Positions 6,209 through 13,962 of a stretch of DNA of 16,397 bases are shown piece after piece. The DNA lies in assembly GCA_031267175.1 (NCBI GenBank), contig JAIRZP010000135.1, forward strand, positions 1 to 16,397, given 5' to 3'. The stretch is from Coriobacteriales bacterium (GTDB taxonomy: Bacteria > Actinomycetota > Coriobacteriia > Coriobacteriales > UBA8131). The notes beneath the pieces are model-generated. The model ran no database searches. It was not told the DNA's origin and was given only the letters and a program-made list of their open reading frames with translations. The translations under genes were made by a program, and so were the position numbers. The first letter of the stretch is position 1. Each line of letters begins with the position of its first letter.

Positions 6209-7870
6209 ATGAACCAGGAAAACGCAAGCGGTTTGTCACGTCGTCGCTTTCTGAAGGGTGCTGCTTTTGCAGGTGCTGCTGCGGTGGGAACCGCGGCCCT
6301 TGCCGGGTGTGCAGCCGGACAGGGACAGGGCAGCGCAACCGCAGACTGGATGCCAAAGGCGTGGGACTACGAGACCGATGTCCTCGTGATTGGCTATGGC
6401 GGTGCAGGGATGTGGTCGTCTCTGATATCCGCTGACGAGGGGGCGTCTCAGGTTCTCGTGCTGGAAAAGGCCCCTCTTGAGGGTGGAGGCAACAGTCGCA
6501 TCAACAATGGTGAATGGGCTATCATAGACCCCGACAAGGCAGAGATATTCAAAGACTACATCCGCACCTTCACCAAAGGCAAAACCCCCGATGCGATGAT
6601 TGAGACATGGGTGGATGAGTGTGTCCGCAACACTGAGTATGCCGATAAGTACAACATCACCTACTCGGTATCCGAGGAGGCCATTGCCGGGGCTATTCCC
6701 GAGTATGCCTTCCTGGAAGAGCGTTTTGACCACTCCCAAAAGCTCGCTAGCATTGATGGCTTTGGCATGGTTACCTTTCATGAGCTTGAAGCAGAGCGCG
6801 AAAAACTCGGCGTTGAGGTGCTCTTTGACTGCTCAGAAGAGCGCCTGATCCAAAACCCCGAGAACAAAGAGATTGTTGGCTGTTATGTCAAGATTGCTGG
6901 CGAGGAAAAAACCGTCAAGGCACGCAAGGGTGTCATCATGACGCTTGGCGGGTTTGAGTTTAACGAAGAGCTGAAGGATATGTACCTCAAGTGCAGTCCC
7001 TTCAAGTTTGAAGGCTGGCGTTTTAATACCGGAGACGGCATTAAGATGGTCGAAGACGTCGGGGCAAAGCTCTGGCATATGGATATGGCGATTTCCATGT
7101 ATTCCATGTGGACGCGCGACCCGGAGTACGACTTCTCCATCCTGTTCTTTATGCCGGGATTCTCTTACTTTACCGTCAACCGAATGGGCAAGCGTTATGT
7201 CAACGAGAACAAGATGGGCTCCCCTCACAACGGTTGGCACACCCTGCTTTCTTTCAACGATGAGATCGCCGACTACGACCGTGTTCCGTCATGGACGATC
7301 TTCGATCAGAGCTGTTTTGAGGCTGGCAAGCTCTCAACCAGCCAGGGCGACTGGTTTGAATGCGGCAACTTTACCACCGACCTTCCGGATGAACTGCGCG
7401 ACTGGGACGGATGGAGCCAAGACAATGTGGCCGAGGTAGAAAAAGGCTGGATCATGAAGGCCGATACGCTCGAGGAACTCGGCAAGCAGATGAAGGACTT
7501 TGATCACTGGATGGATGTTGACACCCTCAAGGCCACCTTTGACGAGTACCAACGGTTCTGCGGGCAGGGCAGAGACGAGCGCTTTGACCGTTCTGTAGAC
7601 ACCATGGTCGCCCTGGACAGCGGCCCGTATTACGCGGTTTCTGTCTATCCCGGGTCGTGTTCAACGCTTGGTGGCCCCATGAAGAATGAACACGCACAGG
7701 TGCTTGACACCGCACAGAATCCCATACCGCGCCTCTATGCTGCAGGGTGCTTTGGCAACTTCCAGAGTCACACCTATGGCATTACCGGTGGCAACAACGC
7801 AGAAAACCAGGTGTGGGGCCGCATTGCCGGACGTCACTGCTCTGGTCTCGACCCTTGGGAAAGCGCCTAG
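6209..7870 (+). CDS. Tat-exported lipoprotein FAD-dependent reductase (fumarate reductase/flavocytochrome c superfamily)
   Basis: The protein has 553 residues. The N-terminus has a twin-arginine motif SRRRFLK (10-16), a hydrophobic stretch and a lipobox LAGC (Cys34), so it should be exported folded with FAD and anchored outside the membrane. FAD_binding_2 features are IGYGGAG (61-67), VLEKAPLEGGGNSRINNG (84-101), and AAGCFG plus TGGNNAENQVWGRIAG near the C-terminus. It has no haem or FMN domain of its own; the six-haem cytochrome encoded 129 bp downstream is the likely electron donor. By eye, the positions equal to the catalytic Arg402 and substrate-binding His504 and Arg544 of Shewanella fumarate reductase are not conserved (segments 327-339, 481-490, 525-533), so fumarate is unlikely and the acceptor is unknown. 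AAGGAGG sits 4 nt before the ATG at 6209, and the Tat signal fits this start. Probably controlled by the divergent membrane-LuxR protein. Confidence 0.9.
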   Translation: MNQENASGLSRRRFLKGAAFAGAAAVGTAALAGCAAGQGQGSATADWMPKAWDYETDVLVIGYGGAGMWSSLISADEGASQVLVLEKAPLEGGGNSRINNGEWAIIDPDKAEIFKDYIRTFTKGKTPDAMIETWVDECVRNTEYADKYNITYSVSEEAIAGAIPEYAFLEERFDHSQKLASIDGFGMVTFHELEAEREKLGVEVLFDCSEERLIQNPENKEIVGCYVKIAGEEKTVKARKGVIMTLGGFEFNEELKDMYLKCSPFKFEGWRFNTGDGIKMVEDVGAKLWHMDMAISMYSMWTRDPEYDFSILFFMPGFSYFTVNRMGKRYVNENKMGSPHNGWHTLLSFNDEIADYDRVPSWTIFDQSCFEAGKLSTSQGDWFECGNFTTDLPDELRDWDGWSQDNVAEVEKGWIMKADTLEELGKQMKDFDHWMDVDTLKATFDEYQRFCGQGRDERFDRSVDTMVALDSGPYYAVSVYPGSCSTLGGPMKNEHAQVLDTAQNPIPRLYAAGCFGNFQSHTYGITGGNNAENQVWGRIAGRHCSGLDPWESA

Positions 7871-7916
7871 CCCCAACGCTACGCACGACCACAGTAACGA
7901 GTATACTCCCAGCCTC

Positions 7917-7960
7917 CCCAGGCTCTGCAGCCAAAACCGCACCGTGCTGCTGAGCCTGGG
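7917..7960 (+). other. Strong intercistronic hairpin between flavoprotein and cytochrome genes
   Basis: CCCAGGCTC (7917-7925) pairs perfectly with GAGCCTGGG (7952-7960). Inside it, after one T-T mismatch, GCAGC (7927-7931) pairs with GCTGC (7946-7950), leaving a 14-nt loop. It has no immediate T-run and lies 47 bp after the flavoprotein stop and 39 bp before the cytochrome start. I infer partial termination or mRNA stabilisation that sets the ratio of the two products. Confidence 0.55.
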
Positions 7961-7999
7961 TCATGCTGAGAAGTGGTGTTTTAAGAAGGAGAATCGTAG

Positions 8000-8665
8000 A
8001 TGACAACCACAAAAAAGAAGGTGACGAAGCGCAGCTGGATCAGGCTTATCATTCTGGGCGTGGTGTGCGCCCTGGTAAGTGCGCTTGCCCTCACGGTAGG
8101 CTGCGCTCCCTCTGGCCCCAATCCACAGACAGAGAACGTGGCGGAGCAGGATTCCAGTATGGCAGGTACCGAGCCGGTCAACTGGACCATGCAGTCCGAA
8201 TGCGCCACCTGCCATATCTCTGAGGCTGAGTCCATGACGGATATGGAATGTCCCCAGGCGTACGCGCACCAAAACGAGGCCAGCTGTGTCGATTGCCATA
8301 CCGATGAACCCTTGCTCGCAACGGTGCACGCAGACCTGACCTATGCTGATGCCAGCCATCCGGCCTCCAAGCCAACGGTTGAGTCGGTTCCCGAGCAGAG
8401 CTGTGTGTCTTGTCACGGTACTCTGGATGACATGGCGCTCATTACTGCCGAAAGCACGGCATTGAAAGACGACCAGGGAACAATCGTCAATCCTCATGCG
8501 CGACCTGCGGGGCAAACGCATGCCCAAAACCCCGCTACGTGCACAGACTGCCATAACAATCATTCCAAGAATCTCAGCAAAGATGCGATGAAATACTGCG
8601 CCTCCTGTCACCATCGCGGAGTATTTGCCTGCGGAACCTGTCACGAAGTGAGAACGCGTACGTAA
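8000..8665 (+). CDS. Membrane-anchored hexahaem c-type cytochrome
   Basis: The protein has 221 residues. A basic start and a hydrophobic segment (about 13-34) lead to Cys35. It is either an uncleaved anchor or a weak lipoprotein signal, because TVGC is not a classical lipobox. Six CxxCH haem-attachment motifs follow: CATCH (68-72), CVDCH (96-100), CVSCH (135-139), CTDCH (171-175), CASCH (190-194) and CGTCH (201-205). Several other histidines could serve as distal haem ligands. The spacing is like small multihaem cytochromes that partner extracytoplasmic flavoprotein reductases. It probably carries electrons from the quinone pool or another membrane donor to the flavoprotein upstream. AAGAAGGAG lies 9 nt before the ATG at 8000. 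A 129-bp gap with a hairpin separates it from the flavoprotein gene; the two most likely form one transcription unit. It converges on the export operon. Confidence 0.92.
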   Translation: MTTTKKKVTKRSWIRLIILGVVCALVSALALTVGCAPSGPNPQTENVAEQDSSMAGTEPVNWTMQSECATCHISEAESMTDMECPQAYAHQNEASCVDCHTDEPLLATVHADLTYADASHPASKPTVESVPEQSCVSCHGTLDDMALITAESTALKDDQGTIVNPHARPAGQTHAQNPATCTDCHNNHSKNLSKDAMKYCASCHHRGVFACGTCHEVRTRT

Positions 8666-8735
8666 CAGATCCCTTCCAGCGCATCAACAAAAAAGAGTTC
8701 CTCCATAGGTTCCTCGGCCCTTGTACAGTTCTCTG

Positions 8736-8792
8736 GCAGCAGTGCTGAGGCAAGTAGGTACGTGGGTAGTACCAGGGTCTGGCACTGCCTGC
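8736..8792 (-). terminator. Nested hairpin after the export operon (terminator candidate)
   Basis: GCAGCAGTGC (8736-8745) pairs with GCACTGCCTGC (8782-8792) with a one-base bulge. Within it GGTAC (8757-8761) pairs with GTACC (8769-8773). It begins 14 bp past the stop of the last gene of the leftward operon, where its terminator should be, and lies about 70 bp beyond the stop of the converging cytochrome gene. No T-run is attached. Confidence 0.4.
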
Positions 8793-8806
8793 AAGGACTC
8801 AGTCCC

Positions 8807-9157
8807 TTATGCAGTACTGCCACTGTCCGGACGCTCAAAGTCCTGTGATAGTCCGCCTTGGAAATTCTCATTGGGAACAAAGTTGATGCTGCCACCGGGC
8901 ATGCTCGTGGGCAGAACCTGCAAAACCAGCCCTATGGAATTGACGATGAGCAGCAGTGTCAGCAACACGATGACGATCCAGGCATGCAGAGGCTTCAACT
9001 GCGAAGCCTGGGAACCCCTAAGCGCGGTGCGCTGCAGCGCGGCGGCGATTTCCGGTGAGCTTTGCCCAACAGCGGACTTGCCCACCTGCTCTTCTGCCTG
9101 CCTTGATGCCTTATCCTGCGTCTGACTTTTGATGCCTGTTTTTTCCTCTTCGTGCAT
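8807..9157 (-). CDS. Small single-span membrane protein, last gene of ABC export operon
   Basis: This 116-residue protein matches no family I recognise. Residues 1-55 are hydrophilic and rich in Gln, Ser, Glu and Lys. A single hydrophobic helix follows (about 59-82, HAWIVIVLLTLLLIVNSIGL), then a 34-residue Gly/Asn/Pro-containing tail (PGGSINFVPNENFQGG) that would be external. The ATG at 9157 is preceded by AAGGAAGG; a GTG 15 bases further out overlaps that site and is less likely. It starts 40 bp after the permease stop on the same strand, so it is probably co-transcribed with the MacB-like system. An accessory subunit or a separate small membrane protein are both possible. Confidence 0.65.
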   Translation of the reverse strand: MHEEEKTGIKSQTQDKASRQAEEQVGKSAVGQSSPEIAAALQRTALRGSQASQLKPLHAWIVIVLLTLLLIVNSIGLVLQVLPTSMPGGSINFVPNENFQGGLSQDFERPDSGSTA

Positions 9158-9197
9158 GAGCCTTCCTTTCACTTTTTACTACGCTACTACTGCTGTG

Positions 9198-10406
9198 CTA
9201 CTCATATCTCAAGGCCTCAATCGGGTGCATGCGTGCCGCCTTTTGAGCCGGATACAGGCCAAAAACCATGCCAACGACTGTGGAGAAGACCACTGACACA
9301 ACGATGACCGTTCCCGAGAGGGTGTAGGTGGTTGCAGTCGTGGTACTGGAAGCGTCCGTACCGGAGCTGGCTATCATGTTGACGATGCCCAACACGATGC
9401 CCGATCCGATGATGCCGATGGCACAGCCGATAAGACAGAGCACCATCGCCTCCAAAAGGAACTGAGTCATGATGCTGCCCTGGGTAGCGCCTATGGCCTT
9501 GCGGATGCCGATCTCGCGTGTGCGCTCGGTTACCGACACCAGCATGATGTTCATGATGCCGATGCCGCCCACGAGAAGCGAGATGCCCGCTATGCCTCCG
9601 AGCAGCAAGGCAAAGGTGTCCTGCACGCTGCTCAGGGTCTCGGAGAGGGTCTCCATGTTCTGCACGTAGTAGGCGTCGGTATCGCCAAAGCGGTCGAGGA
9701 GCCAGAAATTCAGGGCCGTCTCGGCGGCGGTTATCTGGGATGCATCCGTTGCCATGACGTAGAAGCTGGTGATATCGCTGGAACCAGTCATACGAGCGGT
9801 CACCGTAAACGGCACATACACGGAATACGACTCCATACCGGTCGAGGTGACGCTTTCGTTCTCGGCCAGTACGCCGACAACCTGATAGGGCAGATCGTCA
9901 AGCGTAATCGACTGCCCGGGAATGTCGCTGATGGGTACGTTTGCAAACAGCTCGGCGGCAGCCTCGTAGCTGAGCACCACGACGTGCGCGTAATTGTCAA
10001 GGTCGGGTTGCAGCAGGAGGCGGCCGCCCGCAAGCGCACTGCTCATTATCGAAAAATAGGCGTTGTTGGTGCCGGTAATGCTCACCCGTACCGTGCTGGT
10101 GCCCTGCTTCACGTTGCCCGAGCTTTGCAGATACGGTGCCACCGAGCCCACGGTGTCCTCGGCCGTGAGCGCGTCGAGTTCGTCCATTTTGAGGGGCTTG
10201 CCGCCGTCATCACGGATGCTCACGGTAAAAAGGTCGTTGCCCAGCTGCGAGATGCGGTCGGAGACGCTGCTGGTCGCACTGGTGGCCAGGGATACCAACA
10301 CCACCAACGCCATGACGCCGATGATAATACCGAGCATGGTGAGAAAGGCCCGCATCTTGTTTGCGAGGATGGACTTGAGCGCCATCTTTATAGACTGGAG
10401 TATCAT
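9198..10406 (-). CDS. MacB-type ABC transporter permease
   Basis: The protein has 402 residues, the usual size for the standalone MacB/FtsX permease family. Residues 1-42 carry the characteristic start (SIxxNKxRAFLTMLGIIIGV) and the first membrane helix (20-41). A large extracytoplasmic domain (about 50-262) follows, then three helices (266-290, 314-345, 362-385). The conserved segment TERTREIGIRKAIGATQG (293-310) is the cytoplasmic coupling region, and the protein ends in the family hallmark HPIEALRYE. These proteins do not transport in the ordinary alternating way but use ATP hydrolysis to drive motions of the external domain, for example to expel peptides, antibiotics or lipoproteins. An AGGAG lies 10 nt before the ATG at 10406. 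The ATPase gene ends 58 bp upstream in the same operon. The substrate is not predictable from sequence. Confidence 0.93.
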   Translation of the reverse strand: MILQSIKMALKSILANKMRAFLTMLGIIIGVMALVVLVSLATSATSSVSDRISQLGNDLFTVSIRDDGGKPLKMDELDALTAEDTVGSVAPYLQSSGNVKQGTSTVRVSITGTNNAYFSIMSSALAGGRLLLQPDLDNYAHVVVLSYEAAAELFANVPISDIPGQSITLDDLPYQVVGVLAENESVTSTGMESYSVYVPFTVTARMTGSSDITSFYVMATDASQITAAETALNFWLLDRFGDTDAYYVQNMETLSETLSSVQDTFALLLGGIAGISLLVGGIGIMNIMLVSVTERTREIGIRKAIGATQGSIMTQFLLEAMVLCLIGCAIGIIGSGIVLGIVNMIASSGTDASSTTTATTYTLSGTVIVVSVVFSTVVGMVFGLYPAQKAARMHPIEALRYE

Positions 10407-10464
10407 CCTGCCATCACTCCTGCGACTGCCCTCATCCTCTGGTCATCCCCATTGCACACTGCTT

Positions 10465-11130
10465 TCATTCCGCGGCCACCTTTCCGTCTCTGATGTGTAC
10501 GGTGCGTCCAGTCTGGGCCGCGAGTGTGCTGTCATGGGTGATAAGCACGATGGTGCGTCCGGTGGCATTGAGTTCGTGGAGCAGCTGGACTATCTCTGCG
10601 CCGGTGTGCGAGTCCAGATTGCCGGTTGGCTCGTCAGCCAGGATGAGAGAGGGTTCCGTCACCAGCGCCCGCGCTATCGCTGCCCTTTGCTGCTGGCCGC
10701 CGCTGACATTGTTTGGGGTATGTCGCCGCCTGTCAATGAGTCCCACCTTTTCCAGGGCCGCTTCTACGAGAGGACCCCGCTCGGCGGCCTTCATACCTCG
10801 GTAAATCAGGGGCAGTTCCACATTCTCCTCAATGCTCATGCGGCCGATAAGGTTGAAGTTCTGAAATACGAAGCCGATATGCCGGTTGCGTATGCGTGCC
10901 AATTCGGCCGCGCTGTAGCTCTCTACGGATGTCCCGTCCAGCAGGTAGATGCCGGAGTCTGCCACGTCCAGCACGCCCATGATATTCATCAAGGTGCTCT
11001 TGCCGCTTCCCGAGGGCCCTACTATCCCGAGGAACTCGCCGTCGTCGATGCTCAGGTTCACCTCATCCAGCGCGTAGACATCGCTGTCGCCCAGGTGATA
11101 GGTCTTTGATATGTCGATGAGTTCTATCAC
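10465..11130 (-). CDS. MacB/LolD-type ABC transporter ATP-binding protein
   Basis: The protein has 221 residues. It has all the catalytic elements of an ABC ATPase: Walker A GPSGSGKST (38-46), Q-loop Gln90 in GFVFQNFNLI, signature VSGGQQQR (142-149), Walker B with catalytic Glu in ILADEPTGNLD (163-173) and the switch His199 in LITHD. The sequence after the Q-loop and the D-loop is typical of the LolD/MacB group that pairs with FtsX-like permeases. The start is GTG (11130); an AGGAAAG lies upstream but at a rather long distance, so translation may depend on the preceding gene. It sits 58 bp after the adaptor gene and 58 bp before the permease gene, giving the standard adaptor-ATPase-permease order. 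Confidence 0.95.
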   Translation of the reverse strand: MIELIDISKTYHLGDSDVYALDEVNLSIDDGEFLGIVGPSGSGKSTLMNIMGVLDVADSGIYLLDGTSVESYSAAELARIRNRHIGFVFQNFNLIGRMSIEENVELPLIYRGMKAAERGPLVEAALEKVGLIDRRRHTPNNVSGGQQQRAAIARALVTEPSLILADEPTGNLDSHTGAEIVQLLHELNATGRTIVLITHDSTLAAQTGRTVHIRDGKVAAE

Positions 11131-11188
11131 TGCTGACTGCCGCTTTCCTTCCGTTTTGGGATAATCGTCTGCCCATCATGCATTGTTG

Positions 11189-13075
11189 CTATCCGGGTAT
11201 CTGAACCGGGCCGCCATTGCCGCCGAAGTTGGGCATCTGTCCGCCACCACCCGGTCCGCTGAATTCAAACGTCTGTCCACCGTCTCTGTTGCCCATGTTG
11301 CCAAAGCCGCCTGAATCGGTGCTGGCCGAAGACGAGGTTATCTGCTGGCGATAATAGACGGTCGTGCCTTCATCGAGGCCGCTCAGAACCTCCACGGTAT
11401 CCTCGTCGGAAAGTCCGGTTTCTATGGGGGTCTCGCCACCCAGCTCGCCGTCATCTGTGGCTGTGGTGTAGACGAAAACCTCCTCGCCGCGCTGCTGCAC
11501 GGCATCGAGCGGAATGAGAACGACGCCGGTGGCCTGCTCCTTGATGATGGTGGCTGTGGCAGAGAACCCCACGTACATCCCCTCGGCCCGGGGAATGGTG
11601 ACAATCGCGTAATAGCTGCCGCCAGAGACCGACACCGAACTCACGGTTCCCTCAAAAATCTGGCCTTCCAGGGCACTCAACTCCACGGTGGCCTGCTGGC
11701 CCGCCTTGACCGCCGCAACGTCCAACTCGTCGAGTTGGAGCTGCACCTCCACCTCATCGGCGGAATATATCTGGAAGGCTGTGGCCTTGACGCTGTCTAA
11801 CACCAGCTCTTCTTCTGCGGCGCCTTCTGAGCCGGTAGCGCCCGTTGAGCCTGAGCCCGTTGAGCCTGTGCCCGCGTTGCCGCTGCCGGTATTCAGAGCG
11901 CTGCCGCCTCCGGTATTTGTGGAACCGCCGCCCCCGGTATCACCAGAACCGCCGCCGCCGGGAACGCTGTCATCCTCCAGCACTACATAGCAGGTCTTTG
12001 TAGCCGCTGGGTTGTCGGACAGACTGAAAACCACGGGATACACACCCTTTACGGGAGCAAACATGCCGTAGTCCACCTCGATGGCTGCTGGCGGAGCGCC
12101 CTGCCCTTCGGCAGGCTCCCCTTCGGCCGCGTTCTGGATTTTGGCCTCGCAGAGTGTCAGCAGCCAGGCGCGCGTGGCTTCCTCTTTGGTGGCGGTGGCA
12201 GAAGCGACACAGGCGGCTTTGGCTTCGGAGACCTTGGCCGTTGCATAGGGCAGAACGGAGAGCTCGGGTTTGGCGGTTTCCTCCTCAAGGGTCTCAACCA
12301 GGTCGAACGATCCGCTGTCAGATATACGGGCCTGGCCGAGTGTCGTGCTGTCGGACGCTCCGGATACGTCAGCGGTGTTAAACGACCAGCTTGTTGAGTC
12401 GGACACATCGGCCGTGCTGAACAGGCTGCTTGCAGCTGAGCCGGAGAGACTGGCCTGCCCGAGCGAGCCATTGCCGGTTGGACTGGACGATCCGCTGCCG
12501 GTAGAGCTGGAGTCGGAAGAGGCACCCGTGCTGGCCGTTATCGTATCGCCCTTCTTGACATTGACACTGCCGACGGTGCCTGTGGCAGTGGCCTTGATAT
12601 AGCCGGAGGAGTACAGCACGTTCAGATCGCTCAGCAACACGTCATAGGCGGCAATCAGCCGATCCAGGGTCGCCGATCCGCCGAGCGCGCTGGATGCCTC
12701 GGAAAGTCCGTCTCGCTCCTCTTCTACCAACTCGATGACTTCTGCCACCGAATCCGTGTCCACGGCTGCCAACACGTCGCCTTCGGTTACGGTCTCATCG
12801 GTATGCACGTAGACATCGGTCACGGCAACGCCCACGGGTACCTCAACCGCGATGCTGGCCTCGGCCAGAGTACCGCTGCCGGAGACCGTGGTGGACACGT
12901 CGCCTGTCGTGGCCGTGGCGTAGGTTATGACGCTCTCAGTTGTCTGATTGGCCGGGCCGCCCAGCAACCGGGGCACCAGCACTATCGCCCCAACCGCAAC
13001 GATAATAACAAGGCCGGCCGCCACAAACAGCCGTATATGTCTCGCCTTCTTACCCTGCTGCAAAACCTGTTGCAT
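11189..13075 (-). CDS. Membrane-fusion/adaptor protein (HlyD/MacA-like) with large low-complexity insertion
   Basis: The protein has 628 residues, far longer than the 350-450 typical of MacA-like adaptors. A membrane anchor spans about 13-36. The two halves of the biotinyl-lipoyl domain lie at about 60-105 and 158-181, joined by a short helical hairpin (109-150). A roughly 240-residue insertion follows (182-422). It contains Ser/Thr-rich near-repeats (STADVSDST and NTADVSGASDST; LGQASLSGS and LGQARISDS), an Ig-like strand pattern (331-367) and a Gly/Ser/Thr linker (372-418). The beta-barrel and membrane-proximal domains resume from about 425. The tail (581-628) is Gly/Asn/Gln-rich. It should couple the MacB-like permease to its external substrate. 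I chose the ATG at 13075 because GGAG lies 5 nt upstream; a longer frame runs back to 13222 but adds no adaptor-like sequence. First gene of the leftward operon. Confidence 0.85.
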   Translation of the reverse strand: MQQVLQQGKKARHIRLFVAAGLVIIVAVGAIVLVPRLLGGPANQTTESVITYATATTGDVSTTVSGSGTLAEASIAVEVPVGVAVTDVYVHTDETVTEGDVLAAVDTDSVAEVIELVEEERDGLSEASSALGGSATLDRLIAAYDVLLSDLNVLYSSGYIKATATGTVGSVNVKKGDTITASTGASSDSSSTGSGSSSPTGNGSLGQASLSGSAASSLFSTADVSDSTSWSFNTADVSGASDSTTLGQARISDSGSFDLVETLEEETAKPELSVLPYATAKVSEAKAACVASATATKEEATRAWLLTLCEAKIQNAAEGEPAEGQGAPPAAIEVDYGMFAPVKGVYPVVFSLSDNPAATKTCYVVLEDDSVPGGGGSGDTGGGGSTNTGGGSALNTGSGNAGTGSTGSGSTGATGSEGAAEEELVLDSVKATAFQIYSADEVEVQLQLDELDVAAVKAGQQATVELSALEGQIFEGTVSSVSVSGGSYYAIVTIPRAEGMYVGFSATATIIKEQATGVVLIPLDAVQQRGEEVFVYTTATDDGELGGETPIETGLSDEDTVEVLSGLDEGTTVYYRQQITSSSASTDSGGFGNMGNRDGGQTFEFSGPGGGGQMPNFGGNGGPVQIPG

Positions 13076-13217
13076 ACCTTCTCCGTTTCCTTGAAGCATT
13101 GCGTCCCCGTGGCTCAGACGTTTTTGAGGCTCACGAACCAACAGGATACAAAGTAGCGCCCCTAGCTTAAACCAGGCTGAAAGGCCAAAGGGCAGAAAAA
13201 CCCAAAAACAATTGCGC

Positions 13218-13247
13218 TTCACCTCATTTCGCGGCTTTTGTTACAAT
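13218..13247 (+). promoter_or_regulatory. Probable promoter of the canonical cyclophilin gene
   Basis: TTCACC (13218-13223) and TACAAT (13242-13247) resemble -35 and -10 boxes separated by 18 bp, about 40 bp before the cyclophilin start codon. The -10 matches the consensus TATAAT at five of six bases, the -35 at four of six. It is assigned by eye. Confidence 0.45.
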
Positions 13248-13287
13248 GAGTGGTTCGTGTGTACCTACCTAGCATATTGGAGGCCAA

Positions 13288-13833
13288 ATGACCACGCTCT
13301 ATACACCAGAGTATCTTCCCACCGGTGAGGAAAAAGCCGTATTCCACACCAATAAAGGCGACATCACGATACAGTTGGCCGGCAAGGATGCCCCCATCCA
13401 TGTGGCCAATTTTGTCGAGCTTGCACAGAAGGGCTTTTATGACGGCCTCAAGTTCCACCGTTATGAGCCCAACTTTGTTATCCAGGGCGGCTGCCCCAAC
13501 TCGCGCGAGTATTCGAGTGAGGAACTGGCGCGCGGCGTGCAGGACCATGCCCGTGGCGTCCCCGGCACCGGCGGCCCTGGCCACACCATCAAGGGAGAGT
13601 GGAAGACCAATCCCCATAACAAGCACAAGGACGGCACCCTGGCGATGGCGCGTTCACAGGCTCCCGATTCTGCCGGGTCGCAGTTCTACTTCTGTCTGGG
13701 CCCGCAGTCCTTCCTCGATAGCAACTACACGGTGTTTGGCGACCCCTTGGACGAGGAGAGCCTTGCGGTCATCCACTCGCTCGGCAAGGGAGATGTCATT
13801 GAGTCGGTTGAGATTATCGACAAGGCGGCGTGA
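13288..13833 (+). CDS. Cyclophilin-type peptidyl-prolyl cis-trans isomerase (canonical)
   Basis: This 181-residue cytoplasmic protein should catalyse cis-trans isomerisation of peptide bonds before proline. The active-site segment FHRYEPNFVIQGG (56-68) keeps the catalytic arginine (Arg58), Phe63 and Gln66, and GSQFYFCLG (130-138) supplies the other side of the pocket. As in many bacterial cyclophilins, the positions of human Trp121 and His126 are changed (Phe and Tyr in FLDSNYTVFG). There is no signal peptide or lipobox. A good ribosome binding site (TTGGAGG) lies 6 nt before the ATG. The gene is divergent from the export operon and 129 bp upstream of the TPR gene, which may be co-transcribed. 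The diverged paralogue at 3395 shares its N-terminal LYTPxYxPxG signature. Confidence 0.95.
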   Translation: MTTLYTPEYLPTGEEKAVFHTNKGDITIQLAGKDAPIHVANFVELAQKGFYDGLKFHRYEPNFVIQGGCPNSREYSSEELARGVQDHARGVPGTGGPGHTIKGEWKTNPHNKHKDGTLAMARSQAPDSAGSQFYFCLGPQSFLDSNYTVFGDPLDEESLAVIHSLGKGDVIESVEIIDKAA

Positions 13834-13962
13834 CACACCCAGGGTACAGGCCCCCGGTGAGACACGCCCCTGAGAGAGGAAGCCAGGCCTCAGGCGAGAA
13901 AGGCCCCAGGCACGGCAATCGAAAGGCGCGACAGTCCGAGGATTTGAGAGGAGCAACTTCCT

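Noticed and set aside
10063..11109. Rightward frame of 348 residues across the permease and ATPase genes
   Set aside because: It is antisense to two genes with complete ABC motifs, and its sequence resembles no protein family.
13076..13222. Longer start of the adaptor protein, which would add 49 residues including a hydrophobic segment
   Set aside because: The internal ATG at 13075 has a well-spaced GGAG and is followed by a normal anchor; the added sequence overlaps the divergent promoter region.
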